From Streptomyces sp. A 4/2 (GTDB lineage: Bacteria; Actinomycetota; Actinomycetes; Streptomycetales; Streptomycetaceae), in the NCBI RefSeq assembly GCF_940670765.1, contig NZ_CALNVW010000019.1, positions 248,001 to 312,000 of the forward strand: a DNA stretch of 64,000 bases, written 5' to 3'. The position numbers were made by a program, and so were the translations under genes. Below the pieces are notes generated by a model. That model saw only the letters and a list, made by a program, of their open reading frames with translations, made no database searches and was not told where the DNA came from. Positions 25,967 to 34,216 of this stretch are shown piece after piece (position 1 is the first letter of the stretch; every line of letters begins with the position of its first letter).

Positions 25967-26364
25967 GCGCGGGGCTCCGCGCTGAGGTGTTCGCCCAGCT
26001 GCTCGACCAGCTCGCTCATGTTGTGCCCGATGAGGCCGACGTCGGCCGACTCGTCGGCGATCACCGAGAGATGCGCGCCGTCGCCCGCCTCCACGATGAA
26101 CAGCACGCCGCCGTAGAACTCGGCCATCGCGGTGCGTACGCCGCCGCTGCCGTCGCCGAACTCCATGGAGGCGCCGTGCGACAGGCTCTGGATACCGGCC
26201 GAGATGGCGGCGAGCTGGTCGGCCTGGTCGACGGAGAGACCGGGCGTACGGCAGAGCTTGAGGCCGTCACGGGAGAGGACCAGGGCGTGCCGGGTGCCGG
26301 GAGTGCGCTCAAGGAGGCTCTCCAGCAGCCAGTTGAGCCGCTCGTCGGTGGTGGTCGTGCTCAT
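25963..26364 (-). CDS. Roadblock/LC7 protein of the conservon (CvnB type)
   Basis: 133 residues with the roadblock/LC7 fold: LNWLLESLLERTPGTRHALV, LSRDGLKL, QADQLAAISAGIQSLS, LFIVEAGDGAHLSV. Such proteins regulate MglA/Cvn-type GTPases. It overlaps the sensor gene and DUF742 gene by 4 bases each, so expression is stoichiometrically coupled. Confidence 0.95.
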   Translation of the reverse strand: MSTTTTDERLNWLLESLLERTPGTRHALVLSRDGLKLCRTPGLSVDQADQLAAISAGIQSLSHGASMEFGDGSGGVRTAMAEFYGGVLFIVEAGDGAHLSVIADESADVGLIGHNMSELVEQLGEHLSAEPRA

Positions 26365-27929
26365 GAGGTGCTGCCTTCCGGGTTCGGGGATTCGCCACGT
26401 ACGGCCTGGCGGAAGGTGCTGAACCTGGCGGCGGATGTCGTGGGTGTGGTGGTGGTACGCGGCTGGGTGGAGCCGGGGATCTGGGTTCCTGCCGGGTGCG
26501 CCGCGGCCATGGTCCGGCCGCGCTGCCGCTTGGGGAGACCGCTCTCGCCCAACTCGGCGGTGGCGTGATCGGGTTCGGGCTCCGGGGTTCCGGCGGGCTT
26601 GGTGACCTCGGTGACGTCTGCGGCGTCTGAGGCTTCTGCGGTGTCTGCGGCTTCTGCGGCTTCTGCAGAGGTGGCGGACGCCGTGGTTCCGGCGGCCGTG
26701 TCCGTGCCCCGTACCGGCAGGGGCTCCGCCTCCGTACGGGACCGGGTCTCCGGAGCTGCCGTGGCGGCAGGCGCGGGAGCTGGTGCCGCCGCGCCCGGCG
26801 CCGTACCCCGGGACTGGCGGGAGATCAGTTCCTGCGGGAGCAGCACCAGGACGCCGGTGCCGCCGCGCGCGGACGGGCGGAAGGACACGGTCAGCCCGTG
26901 CTTGCGGGCCAGCCGCCCCACCACGGCGAGGCCGAGGCGGGTGCCGGAGAGCCCGGCGAGGTCGGTCTGCTGGGTGGTCTCCGCGGTCACGGCCCGCTCG
27001 GCGCGGCGCAGCTGGACGTCGCTCATGACCAGGCCGCTGTCCTCGATGGTGAGGATCACCCCGGCCGGTACCTCCTCGACGTACACGTGCACTTCGGCCG
27101 TGGGCGGCGAGAAGTTCGCCGCGTTGTCGAGGAGTTCGGCGAGCGCGTGCATGACGCCCTCGGCCGCGTGGCCCGCGATGGAGACCTCACTGGTCGAGTG
27201 CAGCCGTACGCGCTGGTACCCGGCGATCCGGCCCATCGCGCCGCGCAGGATCGACTCCATGACGATGGGCTTGGCCCAGCGGCGCCCGGAACGGGCCCCG
27301 GTCAGTACGGCGATGGAGTCGGCGAGCCGTCCCGCCTGGGCGGTGCGGTGGTCGAGGTGCAGCAGGTCGCCCAGTACGTCCTCGTCGGTGTGCCGGTGCT
27401 CCATCTCGCGCAGGTCGGCGAGCATGCCGGTGGCGAGGGCCTGCATGCGGCCCGCGGCGTTGGCGGCTGCCGACATGGCGGCGGCGCGGACCGATTCGGC
27501 GCGGGCGGTGCGGGCGGCCAGCTCGACGGTCTTCGCGTCGAACTGCGCGGTGAGCCCGGCGGCAGTGGCCTCGCGCTGGGCCGTGAGTTCGGCGACCTTC
27601 GCCCGGTGCTCGGCGGTGAGCTGCGCGGTCCGCTGCTCGAAGTCGGTGGCGAGCTGGGCGGCGCGCAGTCCGGACTGGGCGGACTCCTCGGTCAGTTGGC
27701 CGATACGCGCACCGAGCCTGCGCGAGGTGAGGGTGGCGAGCCGCACGGCGTGCACGGCGGTGGTGACGGCGGCGCTGAACAGCAGGGCGGCCACCGCCGA
27801 GCACCAGCCGAGAGGGGTACGTATCTGGTCCGGGGCGGCGGACACCGCCCAGACGCACAGCAGGCCCGAAATGATCACGGAGATCAGCAGAGCCAGCGCG
27901 GTCGGGCGGAGCGGGGGGCGCTCTGTCAT
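26361..27929 (-). CDS. Conservon sensor with HATPase domain (CvnA type)
   Basis: 522 residues. Two hydrophobic helices lie at about 10-55 (LALLISVIISGLLCVWAVSA; LLFSAAVTTAVHAV), followed by a long coiled coil (about 65-150), a nitrate-sensing-like helical segment with HRHTDEDVLGDLLHLDH, and a HATPase domain (LAELLDNAANFSPP N-box, IEDSGLVM, GLSGTRLGLAVV G-box). The C-terminal 130 residues are low-complexity Ala/Glu/Pro-rich. CvnA proteins resemble histidine kinases but lack proven phosphotransfer. First gene of the six-gene operon; its promoter lies in the 218-bp gap shared with the divergent dehydrogenase. Confidence 0.93.
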   Translation of the reverse strand: MTERPPLRPTALALLISVIISGLLCVWAVSAAPDQIRTPLGWCSAVAALLFSAAVTTAVHAVRLATLTSRRLGARIGQLTEESAQSGLRAAQLATDFEQRTAQLTAEHRAKVAELTAQREATAAGLTAQFDAKTVELAARTARAESVRAAAMSAAANAAGRMQALATGMLADLREMEHRHTDEDVLGDLLHLDHRTAQAGRLADSIAVLTGARSGRRWAKPIVMESILRGAMGRIAGYQRVRLHSTSEVSIAGHAAEGVMHALAELLDNAANFSPPTAEVHVYVEEVPAGVILTIEDSGLVMSDVQLRRAERAVTAETTQQTDLAGLSGTRLGLAVVGRLARKHGLTVSFRPSARGGTGVLVLLPQELISRQSRGTAPGAAAPAPAPAATAAPETRSRTEAEPLPVRGTDTAAGTTASATSAEAAEAADTAEASDAADVTEVTKPAGTPEPEPDHATAELGESGLPKRQRGRTMAAAHPAGTQIPGSTQPRTTTTPTTSAARFSTFRQAVRGESPNPEGSTS

Positions 27930-28147
27930 CTGGCGGAGTCCTCATGGACGGATGGGGCAGAAGGGGGGAAGGTGAAAGCGGCAAGTAGTGGCAAGTGGTG
28001 CGGGCGTGACGGAATGGGATGAACGGGATGCATAGGTTGCCGGGCAACGCTTGTCAACTATAGGAGGGTTGGTGATTGGTTTGGGAAGTTCCTGGTGTGG
28101 AATTTGTTGACTCGGGTACGCATTTTGCGCAGGGGTGCGGAGAGACC

Positions 28148-30994
28148 ATGAGCGGGCAGCCGGACAGAGGCGAGCTGGCGCACGCGTTGCGTCGCGCGGC
28201 ACGCGGTGACGTCGAATTCGGGACCGCCGCACGGGCCCTGACGACCATGGACGCCTCCAACTACCGCCGGGTCCCGCTGGGCGTCGTCGCGCCCCGGGAC
28301 GCCGAGGACGTGGCCGCGGTGCTCACCGTCTGCCGGCTGCACGGCGTACCCGTCGTCCCGCGCGGCGGCGGCACCTCGATCGCCGGACAGGCCACCGGCA
28401 CCGGTGTCGTACTCGACTTCACCCGGCACATGCGGTCGATCCTCTCGGTGGACCCGGAGGCCAGGACCGCGGTCGTGCAGCCGGGCGTGGTCCTCGACGA
28501 CCTCCGGGCGGCGGCGGGCGCGCACGGTCTGACCTTCGGCCCCGACCCGTCCACGCACAGCCGCTGCACGCTCGGCGGGATGATCGGCAACAACTCCTGC
28601 GGCGCGCACTCCGTGGCCTGGGGCACCACCGCCGACAACGTCCACCGGCTGACCACCACCGGGTTCTGGGGCGACACCCACCACCTCGCCCGGGGCTGGG
28701 CCGGAGCACCGGCCGGGCTGCGCGAACTGGTCGACGGCCACCTCGCGCTGCTGCGCACCGGCTACCCCACCGGGCTGCCGCGCCGTATCTCCGGATACGC
28801 CGTCGACGCCCTGCTCCCCGAGAACGGCACCGATCTGGCCCGCGCCTTCTGCGGCAGCGAGGGCACCCTCGGCGTGCTGACCGAGGCGACCGTACGGCTG
28901 GTCGAGGCGCCCCGCGCCCGCGCGCTCGCCGTACTCGGCTACGCCGACGAGGGCGACGCCGCCGACGCGGCGGCCGGACTCCTCCCGTACCGCCCGCTGA
29001 CCGTCGAGGGCATGGCCGCCGACCTGGTGCGCGAGCCCGCCGGACTGCCGCGCGGCGGCGCCTGGCTCTTCGTGGAGACCGGCGGCGACAGCCCGGCCGA
29101 GGCCCGCGCGCAGGCGGCCGAACTGGTACGGGCGGCGGGCGCCCTGGACGGACTGGTCGTCGACGACCCGGCCGAGCAGCGCGCCCTGTGGCGCATCCGC
29201 GAGGACGCCAGCGGCACCGCGACCCGGATGCGGGACGGCAGCGAGGCCTGGCCCGGCTGGGAGGACTGCGCGGTACCGCCCGCCCGGCTCGGCGCGTACC
29301 TGCGCGACTTCCGCGCCCTGCTCGGCGCCCACGGCCTGCACGGCACCCCGTACGGGCACTTCGGCGACGGCTGCATCCATGTCCGCATCGACTTCGACCT
29401 GTTGACCGCGGGCGGCGTCGCCCGCTTCCGTACCTTCTCCGAGGAACTGGCGGACCTGGTCGTCGCCCACGGCGGCTCCCTCTCCGGCGAACACGGCGAC
29501 GGACAGGCCCGCGCCGAACTGCTCCCGAAGATGTACGGCGACGAACTGGTCGCCCTCTTCGGCCGGTTCAAGGACATCTGGGACCCGGACGGCCTGCTGA
29601 ACCCGGGCATGCTCGCCCGCCCGCACCGCCTCGACGAGAACCTCCGCTTCGCGGTGCTGCCGCGCGAACCGGTGGACGTGGAGTTCGGCTACCCGCACGA
29701 CAACGGCGACTTCTCCGCCGCCGTACGCCGCTGCGTGGGCGTCGCCAAGTGCCGTACAGAGGGGACGTCCGGCGCCGATGTCATGTGCCCGTCGTTCCGC
29801 GCGACCGGCGACGAACAGCACTCCACGCGCGGGCGCGCCCGGCTGCTGCACGAAATGCTCGCGGGCGAGATCGTCACCGACGGCTGGCGCTCGACGGAGG
29901 TGCGCGACGCCCTCGACCTCTGCCTCTCCTGCAAGGGCTGCCGCAGCGACTGCCCGGTCGGCGTCGACATGGCCACGTACAAGGCGGAATTCCTGCACCA
30001 CCACTACGCGGGCCGGATCCGCCCCGCCGCCCACTACTCGATGGGCCGGCTGCCACGCTGGCTGCGCGCCGCCGCCCCGTACGCCCGCACGGTCAACGCC
30101 CTGGCCCGGGTCCGGCCGCTGGCGGCGCTCGCCAAACGGCTCGGCGGGATCGCCCCCGAACGGGACATTCCGGAGCTCGCCCCGCAGACCTTCCGCCGCT
30201 GGTTCGGCACCCGGGCACAGCCGCCCGCGCAGGTCGTCCTGTGGCCCGACACGTTCACCGACCACCTCTCGCCCTCGGTGGGCCGGGCGGCGGTCCGCGT
30301 CCTGGAATCGGCCGGGCTCGGCATCGCGCTGCCGCCGGAGGGCGTGTGCTGCGGCCTGACCTACGTCTCGACGGGCCAGCTCGACCGCGCCCGTACGGTC
30401 CTGCGCCGCACCCTCGACCGGGTGGAGCCGCTGCTCGACGCGGGCCTGCCGGTCGTCGTACTGGAACCGAGCTGCGCCGCCGCGCTCCGGACCGACCTCC
30501 CGGAACTGCTGGCCGACGACCCGCGCGCGGCGCGGCTGGCGGACGCGGTACGGACCTTCGCGCAGGCGCTGGAGGAGTACGCACCACAGTGGCAGCCGCC
30601 ACGGCTCGACCGCCCGGTGGCGGGCCAGACCCACTGCCACCAGCACGCGGTCCTCGGCGACGCGGCGGAACGGCGCCTGCGCGCGAAGGCGGGCCTGACG
30701 GGCGAGCTGAGCGGGGGGTGCTGCGGGCTGGCGGGGAACTTCGGGTTCGAGCGGGGGCGGGGGCGGGGGGACGGGGCGGATTCGGGCTCGGGTCCGGGGA
30801 TGGGGCACTACGAGGTGTCGGTGGCCTGCGCGGAGGAACAGCTGCTGCCGTCGGTACGGGCGGCAGCGGAGGGGACGGAACTCCTGGCGGACGGCTTCTC
30901 GTGCCGTACCCAGCTGGCCCAGCTGGAGGGACGGACGGCACGGCACCTGGCGGAGGTACTGGCGGAGGGGCTGCCCGGTGATCCCCTCCGCTGA
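28148..30994 (+). CDS. FAD-linked oxidase/Fe-S fusion, D-lactate dehydrogenase-like (GlcD-GlpC type)
   Basis: 948 residues from the ATG at 28148 with GGAGAG upstream. FAD-binding PCMH domain: RGGGTSIAGQ near residue 77 and MIGNNSCGAHS near 140. The FAD-oxidase C domain has YGHFGDGCIHVR and GEHGDGQARAELL. A ferredoxin-like part follows with CVGVAKCR (about 530) and CLSCKGCRSDCP (about 595). Finally two CCG modules occur (GVCCGLTY about 733; GGCCGLAGNFGFE about 857). This order matches quinone-dependent D-lactate/2-hydroxyacid dehydrogenase fusions (Dld-II/YdiJ class), peripheral membrane enzymes feeding electrons to the quinone pool. Substrate is inferred. A Gly/Arg/Ser insertion near residue 870 is low complexity. 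Confidence 0.9.
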   Translation: MSGQPDRGELAHALRRAARGDVEFGTAARALTTMDASNYRRVPLGVVAPRDAEDVAAVLTVCRLHGVPVVPRGGGTSIAGQATGTGVVLDFTRHMRSILSVDPEARTAVVQPGVVLDDLRAAAGAHGLTFGPDPSTHSRCTLGGMIGNNSCGAHSVAWGTTADNVHRLTTTGFWGDTHHLARGWAGAPAGLRELVDGHLALLRTGYPTGLPRRISGYAVDALLPENGTDLARAFCGSEGTLGVLTEATVRLVEAPRARALAVLGYADEGDAADAAAGLLPYRPLTVEGMAADLVREPAGLPRGGAWLFVETGGDSPAEARAQAAELVRAAGALDGLVVDDPAEQRALWRIREDASGTATRMRDGSEAWPGWEDCAVPPARLGAYLRDFRALLGAHGLHGTPYGHFGDGCIHVRIDFDLLTAGGVARFRTFSEELADLVVAHGGSLSGEHGDGQARAELLPKMYGDELVALFGRFKDIWDPDGLLNPGMLARPHRLDENLRFAVLPREPVDVEFGYPHDNGDFSAAVRRCVGVAKCRTEGTSGADVMCPSFRATGDEQHSTRGRARLLHEMLAGEIVTDGWRSTEVRDALDLCLSCKGCRSDCPVGVDMATYKAEFLHHHYAGRIRPAAHYSMGRLPRWLRAAAPYARTVNALARVRPLAALAKRLGGIAPERDIPELAPQTFRRWFGTRAQPPAQVVLWPDTFTDHLSPSVGRAAVRVLESAGLGIALPPEGVCCGLTYVSTGQLDRARTVLRRTLDRVEPLLDAGLPVVVLEPSCAAALRTDLPELLADDPRAARLADAVRTFAQALEEYAPQWQPPRLDRPVAGQTHCHQHAVLGDAAERRLRAKAGLTGELSGGCCGLAGNFGFERGRGRGDGADSGSGPGMGHYEVSVACAEEQLLPSVRAAAEGTELLADGFSCRTQLAQLEGRTARHLAEVLAEGLPGDPLR

Positions 30995-31023
30995 TGTCGT
31001 GCGTCAGGCGCGGCCGAGATTAC

Positions 31024-31191
31024 CTAAGGGCTGTCCCGTAATTCCTGGCGGGCGCACGACGACAGCTACGGCACCTCGCGGCGTTGTCGGAACGCCCGAA
31101 TACATCCAGTATTCGGGCGCCCCTCCGCCTTGCGATGCACCGCATCTGACGCCGTGCGCTGATCCACCAGGAATTACGGGACAGCCCTTAG
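31024..31191. mobile_element. 168-bp MITE with 25-bp perfect terminal inverted repeats
   Basis: The ends CTAAGGGCTGTCCCGTAATT plus CCTGG (31024-31048) and the exact reverse complement (31167-31191) frame a short noncoding segment. A TA dinucleotide borders AGGGCTGTCCCG at both ends, which would fit a TA target duplication of the IS630/Tc1 type. The interior contains a second perfect palindrome (11-bp arms at 31093-31103 and 31109-31119, 5-base loop). No transposase gene is present, so movement would need a related IS elsewhere. It lies between the dehydrogenase and the EamA gene. Confidence 0.9.
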
Positions 31192-31358
31192 TGCGGTGTA
31201 GTGCGCAGTAGTGCGCACTCATGTGATGTGGGGGTGTGCGTGCGTCGACGCCCCGGCACGGACGGTTCGACGGGTCTGCTGGGCCGGGAGCCCGCCCCCT
31301 GTCCCGGCCAGTGGTCGGTAAGTGAGGGATCCGGCAAACGCCCCTTACTGTAGACAGC

Positions 31359-32294
31359 ATGGATCCGATAGCCCCCGCCGACGCCAAGGCGCTCGATACC
31401 GCTCTGACCGCCTCAGCTGACACGGTCGCCGAGCAGCCTGCCGCCGAAGGGCTGCGCGGGAGGTTCGGGCCGCTGGGTCTGGTGCTGGCCGGGGGAATAT
31501 CGGTGCAGTTCGGGGCGGCCATCGCCGTCTGGCTGATGCCGCGGGCCGGAGCGGTCGGCGTCGTCTCCCTGCGGCTGACCGTCTCCGCGATCGTGCTGCT
31601 CATCGCCTGCCGCCCCAAGGTGCGCGGGCTCTCGCGCGCCGACTGGGGCACGGTCCTCGTCTTCGGCATCGCGATGGCCGGCATGAACGGCCTCTTCTAC
31701 CAGGCGGCGGACCGTATCCCGCTCGGCACGGCGGTGACCCTGGAGGTCCTGGGCCCGCTCGCCCTGTCGGTCGTGGCCTCGCGCCGGCTGGTGAACTTCC
31801 TCTGGGCCGGGCTGGCGCTCTGTGGGGTGGCGCTGCTCAGCGGCGGCGGCTTCGGCGGGCTGGACCCGGTGGGAGCGGCCTTCGCGCTCGGCGCGGGCGG
31901 GATGTGGGCCGCGTACATCATCTTCAGCGCCCGCACCGGCGCCCGCTTCCCGCGCGCGGACGGTCTGGCCCTGGCGATGACGGTCGGCGCGCTGCTGATC
32001 CTGCCGCTGGGCATCATCGACGCGGGCTCGAAACTGCTGGTGCCGAGCACGCTGGGGCTGGGGGCGGCGGTCGCGCTGCTGTCGTCCGTACTCCCGTACA
32101 CGCTGGAACTGCTCGCACTGCGACGGCTGCCCGCGTCGACCTTCGCCGTACTGATGAGCCTGGAACCCGCGATCGCGGCGACTGCGGGCTTCTTCGTCCT
32201 GCACCAGGAGCTGTCCGCCGTCGACGCGCTGGCGATCGCGCTGGTGATCGTGGCGAGCATGGGCGCGGTACGGACGCAGATCTCCGGCAAGTAG
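31359..32294 (+). CDS. EamA/RhtA-type exporter
   Basis: 311 residues with ten hydrophobic segments in two EamA repeats (GPLGLVLAGGISVQFGAAIA ... GLFYQAADRIPLGTAVTLE; GGMWAAYIIFSARTGARF ... LPASTFAVLMSLEPAIAA). It matches the DMT-superfamily RhtA group, exporters of threonine/homoserine and other small metabolites. The first ~35 residues are a soluble leader. The substrate cannot be inferred. Upstream lies the MITE. Confidence 0.9.
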   Translation: MDPIAPADAKALDTALTASADTVAEQPAAEGLRGRFGPLGLVLAGGISVQFGAAIAVWLMPRAGAVGVVSLRLTVSAIVLLIACRPKVRGLSRADWGTVLVFGIAMAGMNGLFYQAADRIPLGTAVTLEVLGPLALSVVASRRLVNFLWAGLALCGVALLSGGGFGGLDPVGAAFALGAGGMWAAYIIFSARTGARFPRADGLALAMTVGALLILPLGIIDAGSKLLVPSTLGLGAAVALLSSVLPYTLELLALRRLPASTFAVLMSLEPAIAATAGFFVLHQELSAVDALAIALVIVASMGAVRTQISGK

Positions 32295-32380
32295 ACGCGC
32301 CCTTCGTCACCGGCGCACCGGCTGGTACGCGGCGCGGAGCCGACCGCCGCATACCGGTCAGCACCGCCGTTGGACGGGTC

Positions 32381-32632
32381 CTAGAAGATCGTGATCTGCC
32401 GGACGTAGAGCCGGTTGTGCCGCACGACCACCAGGTACTCGAACATGCCGCCCGTGATGTACGCCGTAGCACCCTTGGGGTTGTCTCCCTGGTACGTCGT
32501 GCCGTCGAGTTAGAGGGCCTCGGCGGCACGGACCAGTTCGTCCGCCCGCTCCCCGATGCGGGCCACGTCGGCGGGGTCCACACCGCCGACGAGGTACTCC
32601 TCGCTGGGGTCGTACTCCCAAGCCCAGGTCAA
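32381..32632 (-). pseudogene. Nonsense-mutated partner of the DUF6247 gene, RelE-like by position
   Basis: 84 codons from a TTG at 32630-32632 that overlaps the DUF6247 stop by 4 bases (TTGA). It reads LTWAWEYDPSEEYLVGG, then ADELVRAAEAL, an in-frame TAA at 32510-32512 (codon 41), then LDGTTYQGDNPKGATAYITG and FEYLVVVRHNRLYVRQITIF to a stop at 32381-32383. Conservation of sense and codon bias on both sides of the TAA shows one broken gene; TAC (Tyr) to TAA is the likely change. The ending (beta strands VVVRHNRLYVRQI) resembles RelE/ParE-like mRNA interferases, and the upstream neighbour fits an antitoxin. Toxin identity is inference. Confidence 0.7.
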
Positions 32633-32982
32633 GAGTCCAGCTCCCCGTACACGGCGCGGAGGATGTCACCGGACTCCCGGACATGGCGGCGGGAGGTCTC
32701 GGGGTCGGCGGAGACCTGGGCGAGGTACTCGGCCCGGTGGAAACGCTGTGCGGTCGCGGGGTGCCGCTCGATCTCGATCACGACGGCCCAGCGCAACAGA
32801 AAGCCGCGCAGCGGGTCGATGCTGCTCTGTCGCACGGCCTCGGCGAGTGCCTTGTCCTTCTCCCGCTCCATCTCCGGCATCCGCGCGGGCGCAACGACGG
32901 CCAGTGCCTCCCGGAGTGCGTCGGGGGTGCGGTCCGGGCGGGGAATCAGTTCTCCGCCGGAATGTTCTGGCTGTGCGCTCAC
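32629..32982 (-). CDS. DUF6247-family protein, possible antitoxin
   Basis: 117 residues from a GTG at 32980-32982 preceded by GAGGAGGAC. Mostly helical: DALREALAVVAPARMPEMER, EKDKALAEAVRQSSIDPLRG, FLLRWAVVIEIERHPATAQR, and a closing RRHVRESGDILRAVYGELD. This matches my memory of DUF6247, an actinobacterial family often encoded before a small RelE-like gene. Here that second gene is interrupted by a stop codon. An antitoxin role is inferred from the pairing. Confidence 0.75.
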   Translation of the reverse strand: MSAQPEHSGGELIPRPDRTPDALREALAVVAPARMPEMEREKDKALAEAVRQSSIDPLRGFLLRWAVVIEIERHPATAQRFHRAEYLAQVSADPETSRRHVRESGDILRAVYGELDS

Positions 32983-33072
32983 GGTGTCCTCCTCGGATGC
33001 CCAGCCAGCGTAGCTGTGACCGGAGTGCCTTGTGTGGGTTCCGGGCTTCGGCCGTTCTCGCGAGCGGTCCGG

Positions 33073-33540
33073 CTACCGCGTCGTGAAGGCGCCGCCGTTG
33101 ACGTGGATGGTCTGGCCGGTGACGTGCCGGGCGCCGGGGGAGGCGAGGAAGTAGGCGGTCTCGGTGATGTCGTCCAGCGTGCCCGGCCGCTTGTCGTGGG
33201 TTTCCTGGACGAGCGCCTGGTGGCGTTCGTCGGTCATCTGCCCGCGGAAGAAGTTGGTGCCCGCGATGTAGCCGGCCGAGATGACGTTGCTGGTGATGCC
33301 GCGCGGGCCGAGCTCGGAGGAGAGCGAGGCGTTCCAGGCGGCGAGGGCGGCCTTGGACGCCCCGTAGGAGCCGCCTCGCCGTTCGGCTCCGATCGAGCCG
33401 ATGCTGAGGATCGAGCTGCCAGGGGTGAGCTTGTCCTGGACCGAGGCGGTGGTCAGGACCGCGCCGAGGAGGTTCTGGGCCAGGTTGGCGTGCCACTGGG
33501 CGAGCAGCGATTCCAGCGGCGGGGCGTCGGTGGGTGCGTG
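33073..33540 (-). pseudogene. 5'-truncated short-chain dehydrogenase (SDR)
   Basis: The C-terminal two thirds of a classical SDR remain: ILSIGSIGAERRGG, the catalytic Tyr-x-x-x-Lys as SYGASKAALAAW, GPRGITSNVISAGYIAGTNF and TGQTIHVNGG to the stop. The N-terminal Rossmann segment with GxxxGxG is missing. Homology ends near 33540, exactly where a divergent MarR gene begins in mid-sequence. The upstream open frame is antisense to MarR and not SDR. Without its cofactor site it cannot be a working SDR. Confidence 0.85.
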
Positions 33541-33955
33541 GCGCCTGGCGAAGCTCTTCGCGGATGACCGCAACCGGGTCCTGCGCGCCGCCGGGATCGA
33601 CGGGGCCACCCTCGACCTGTTGTCCGTCATCCGCCGTTCCGGGCCGCCGTACACCCTCAGCACCCGTCAGATCGCACAGCGGACGCTGGTGACCGCCGAC
33701 GCCATCTCGCAGCGCGTCGCCCGAGCCGAGCGGAGCGGATTCGTACGGCGAGGACCGGGGGCTACCGGGCGCCGAACCGTCCTGGTGTCGTTGACGGCCG
33801 AAGGCCAGACGCTCATCGAGTCGTCCGTCGACGCGGTGCTCGGCCGCGAATCCACCCTCGTCGCAGGTCTGTCGAAGTCGGAACGAGCCGTACTCATAGG
33901 GCTGTTGGAGAAACTGATGACGGACGTCAGGGGTCGCACGGGCAGCGGGGGCTGA
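33541..33955 (+). pseudogene. 5'-truncated MarR-family regulator
   Basis: The protein sequence is MarR-like from RLAKLFADDRNRVLRAAG through STRQIAQRTLVTADAISQRV, ARAERSGFVRRGPGATGRRT (wing) to LIGLLEKLMTDVRGRTGSG. The first helix and the natural start are absent; homology begins at the junction with the SDR remnant. An upstream in-frame GTG could allow translation of a shortened product that keeps the winged helix, so residual DNA binding is not excluded. A short copy of the wing region recurs at 35337. Confidence 0.8.
33729..33775 (+). repeat. 47-bp MarR wing segment, copy A
   Basis: Part of the MarR pseudogene (AGCGGAGCGGATTCGTACGG onward). Copy B at 35337-35383 differs at only about five positions and is in the same orientation. 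Confidence 0.9.
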
Positions 33956-34216
33956 GCCGGTCCTCCGGAAACGGTATGCAGGTCAGGAACCAGGTGGGTG
34001 CGCCGACGTTCCGGCGTCGGCACACAACCGCTCACCGAGGACGTGGAAGCACCGCTCCTGAACCAATGCGGGCCGGTGACACCCGACGGCTTTGCTGCCA
34101 CCCTGAAGGCATGAGCACGGGGAAGACCCAGCTGCTGAGCAGGAACCTGACTCCAGGAACCCGACACCGACCCCGGCCGAACCACCCATCCTGCAATCGA
34201 GATGCACGGAGGCACG

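Noticed and set aside
28058..30946. 962-codon minus-strand open frame opposite the FAD/Fe-S dehydrogenase
   Set aside because: Mirror of a GC-rich gene; no domain, Arg/Gly/Val composition.
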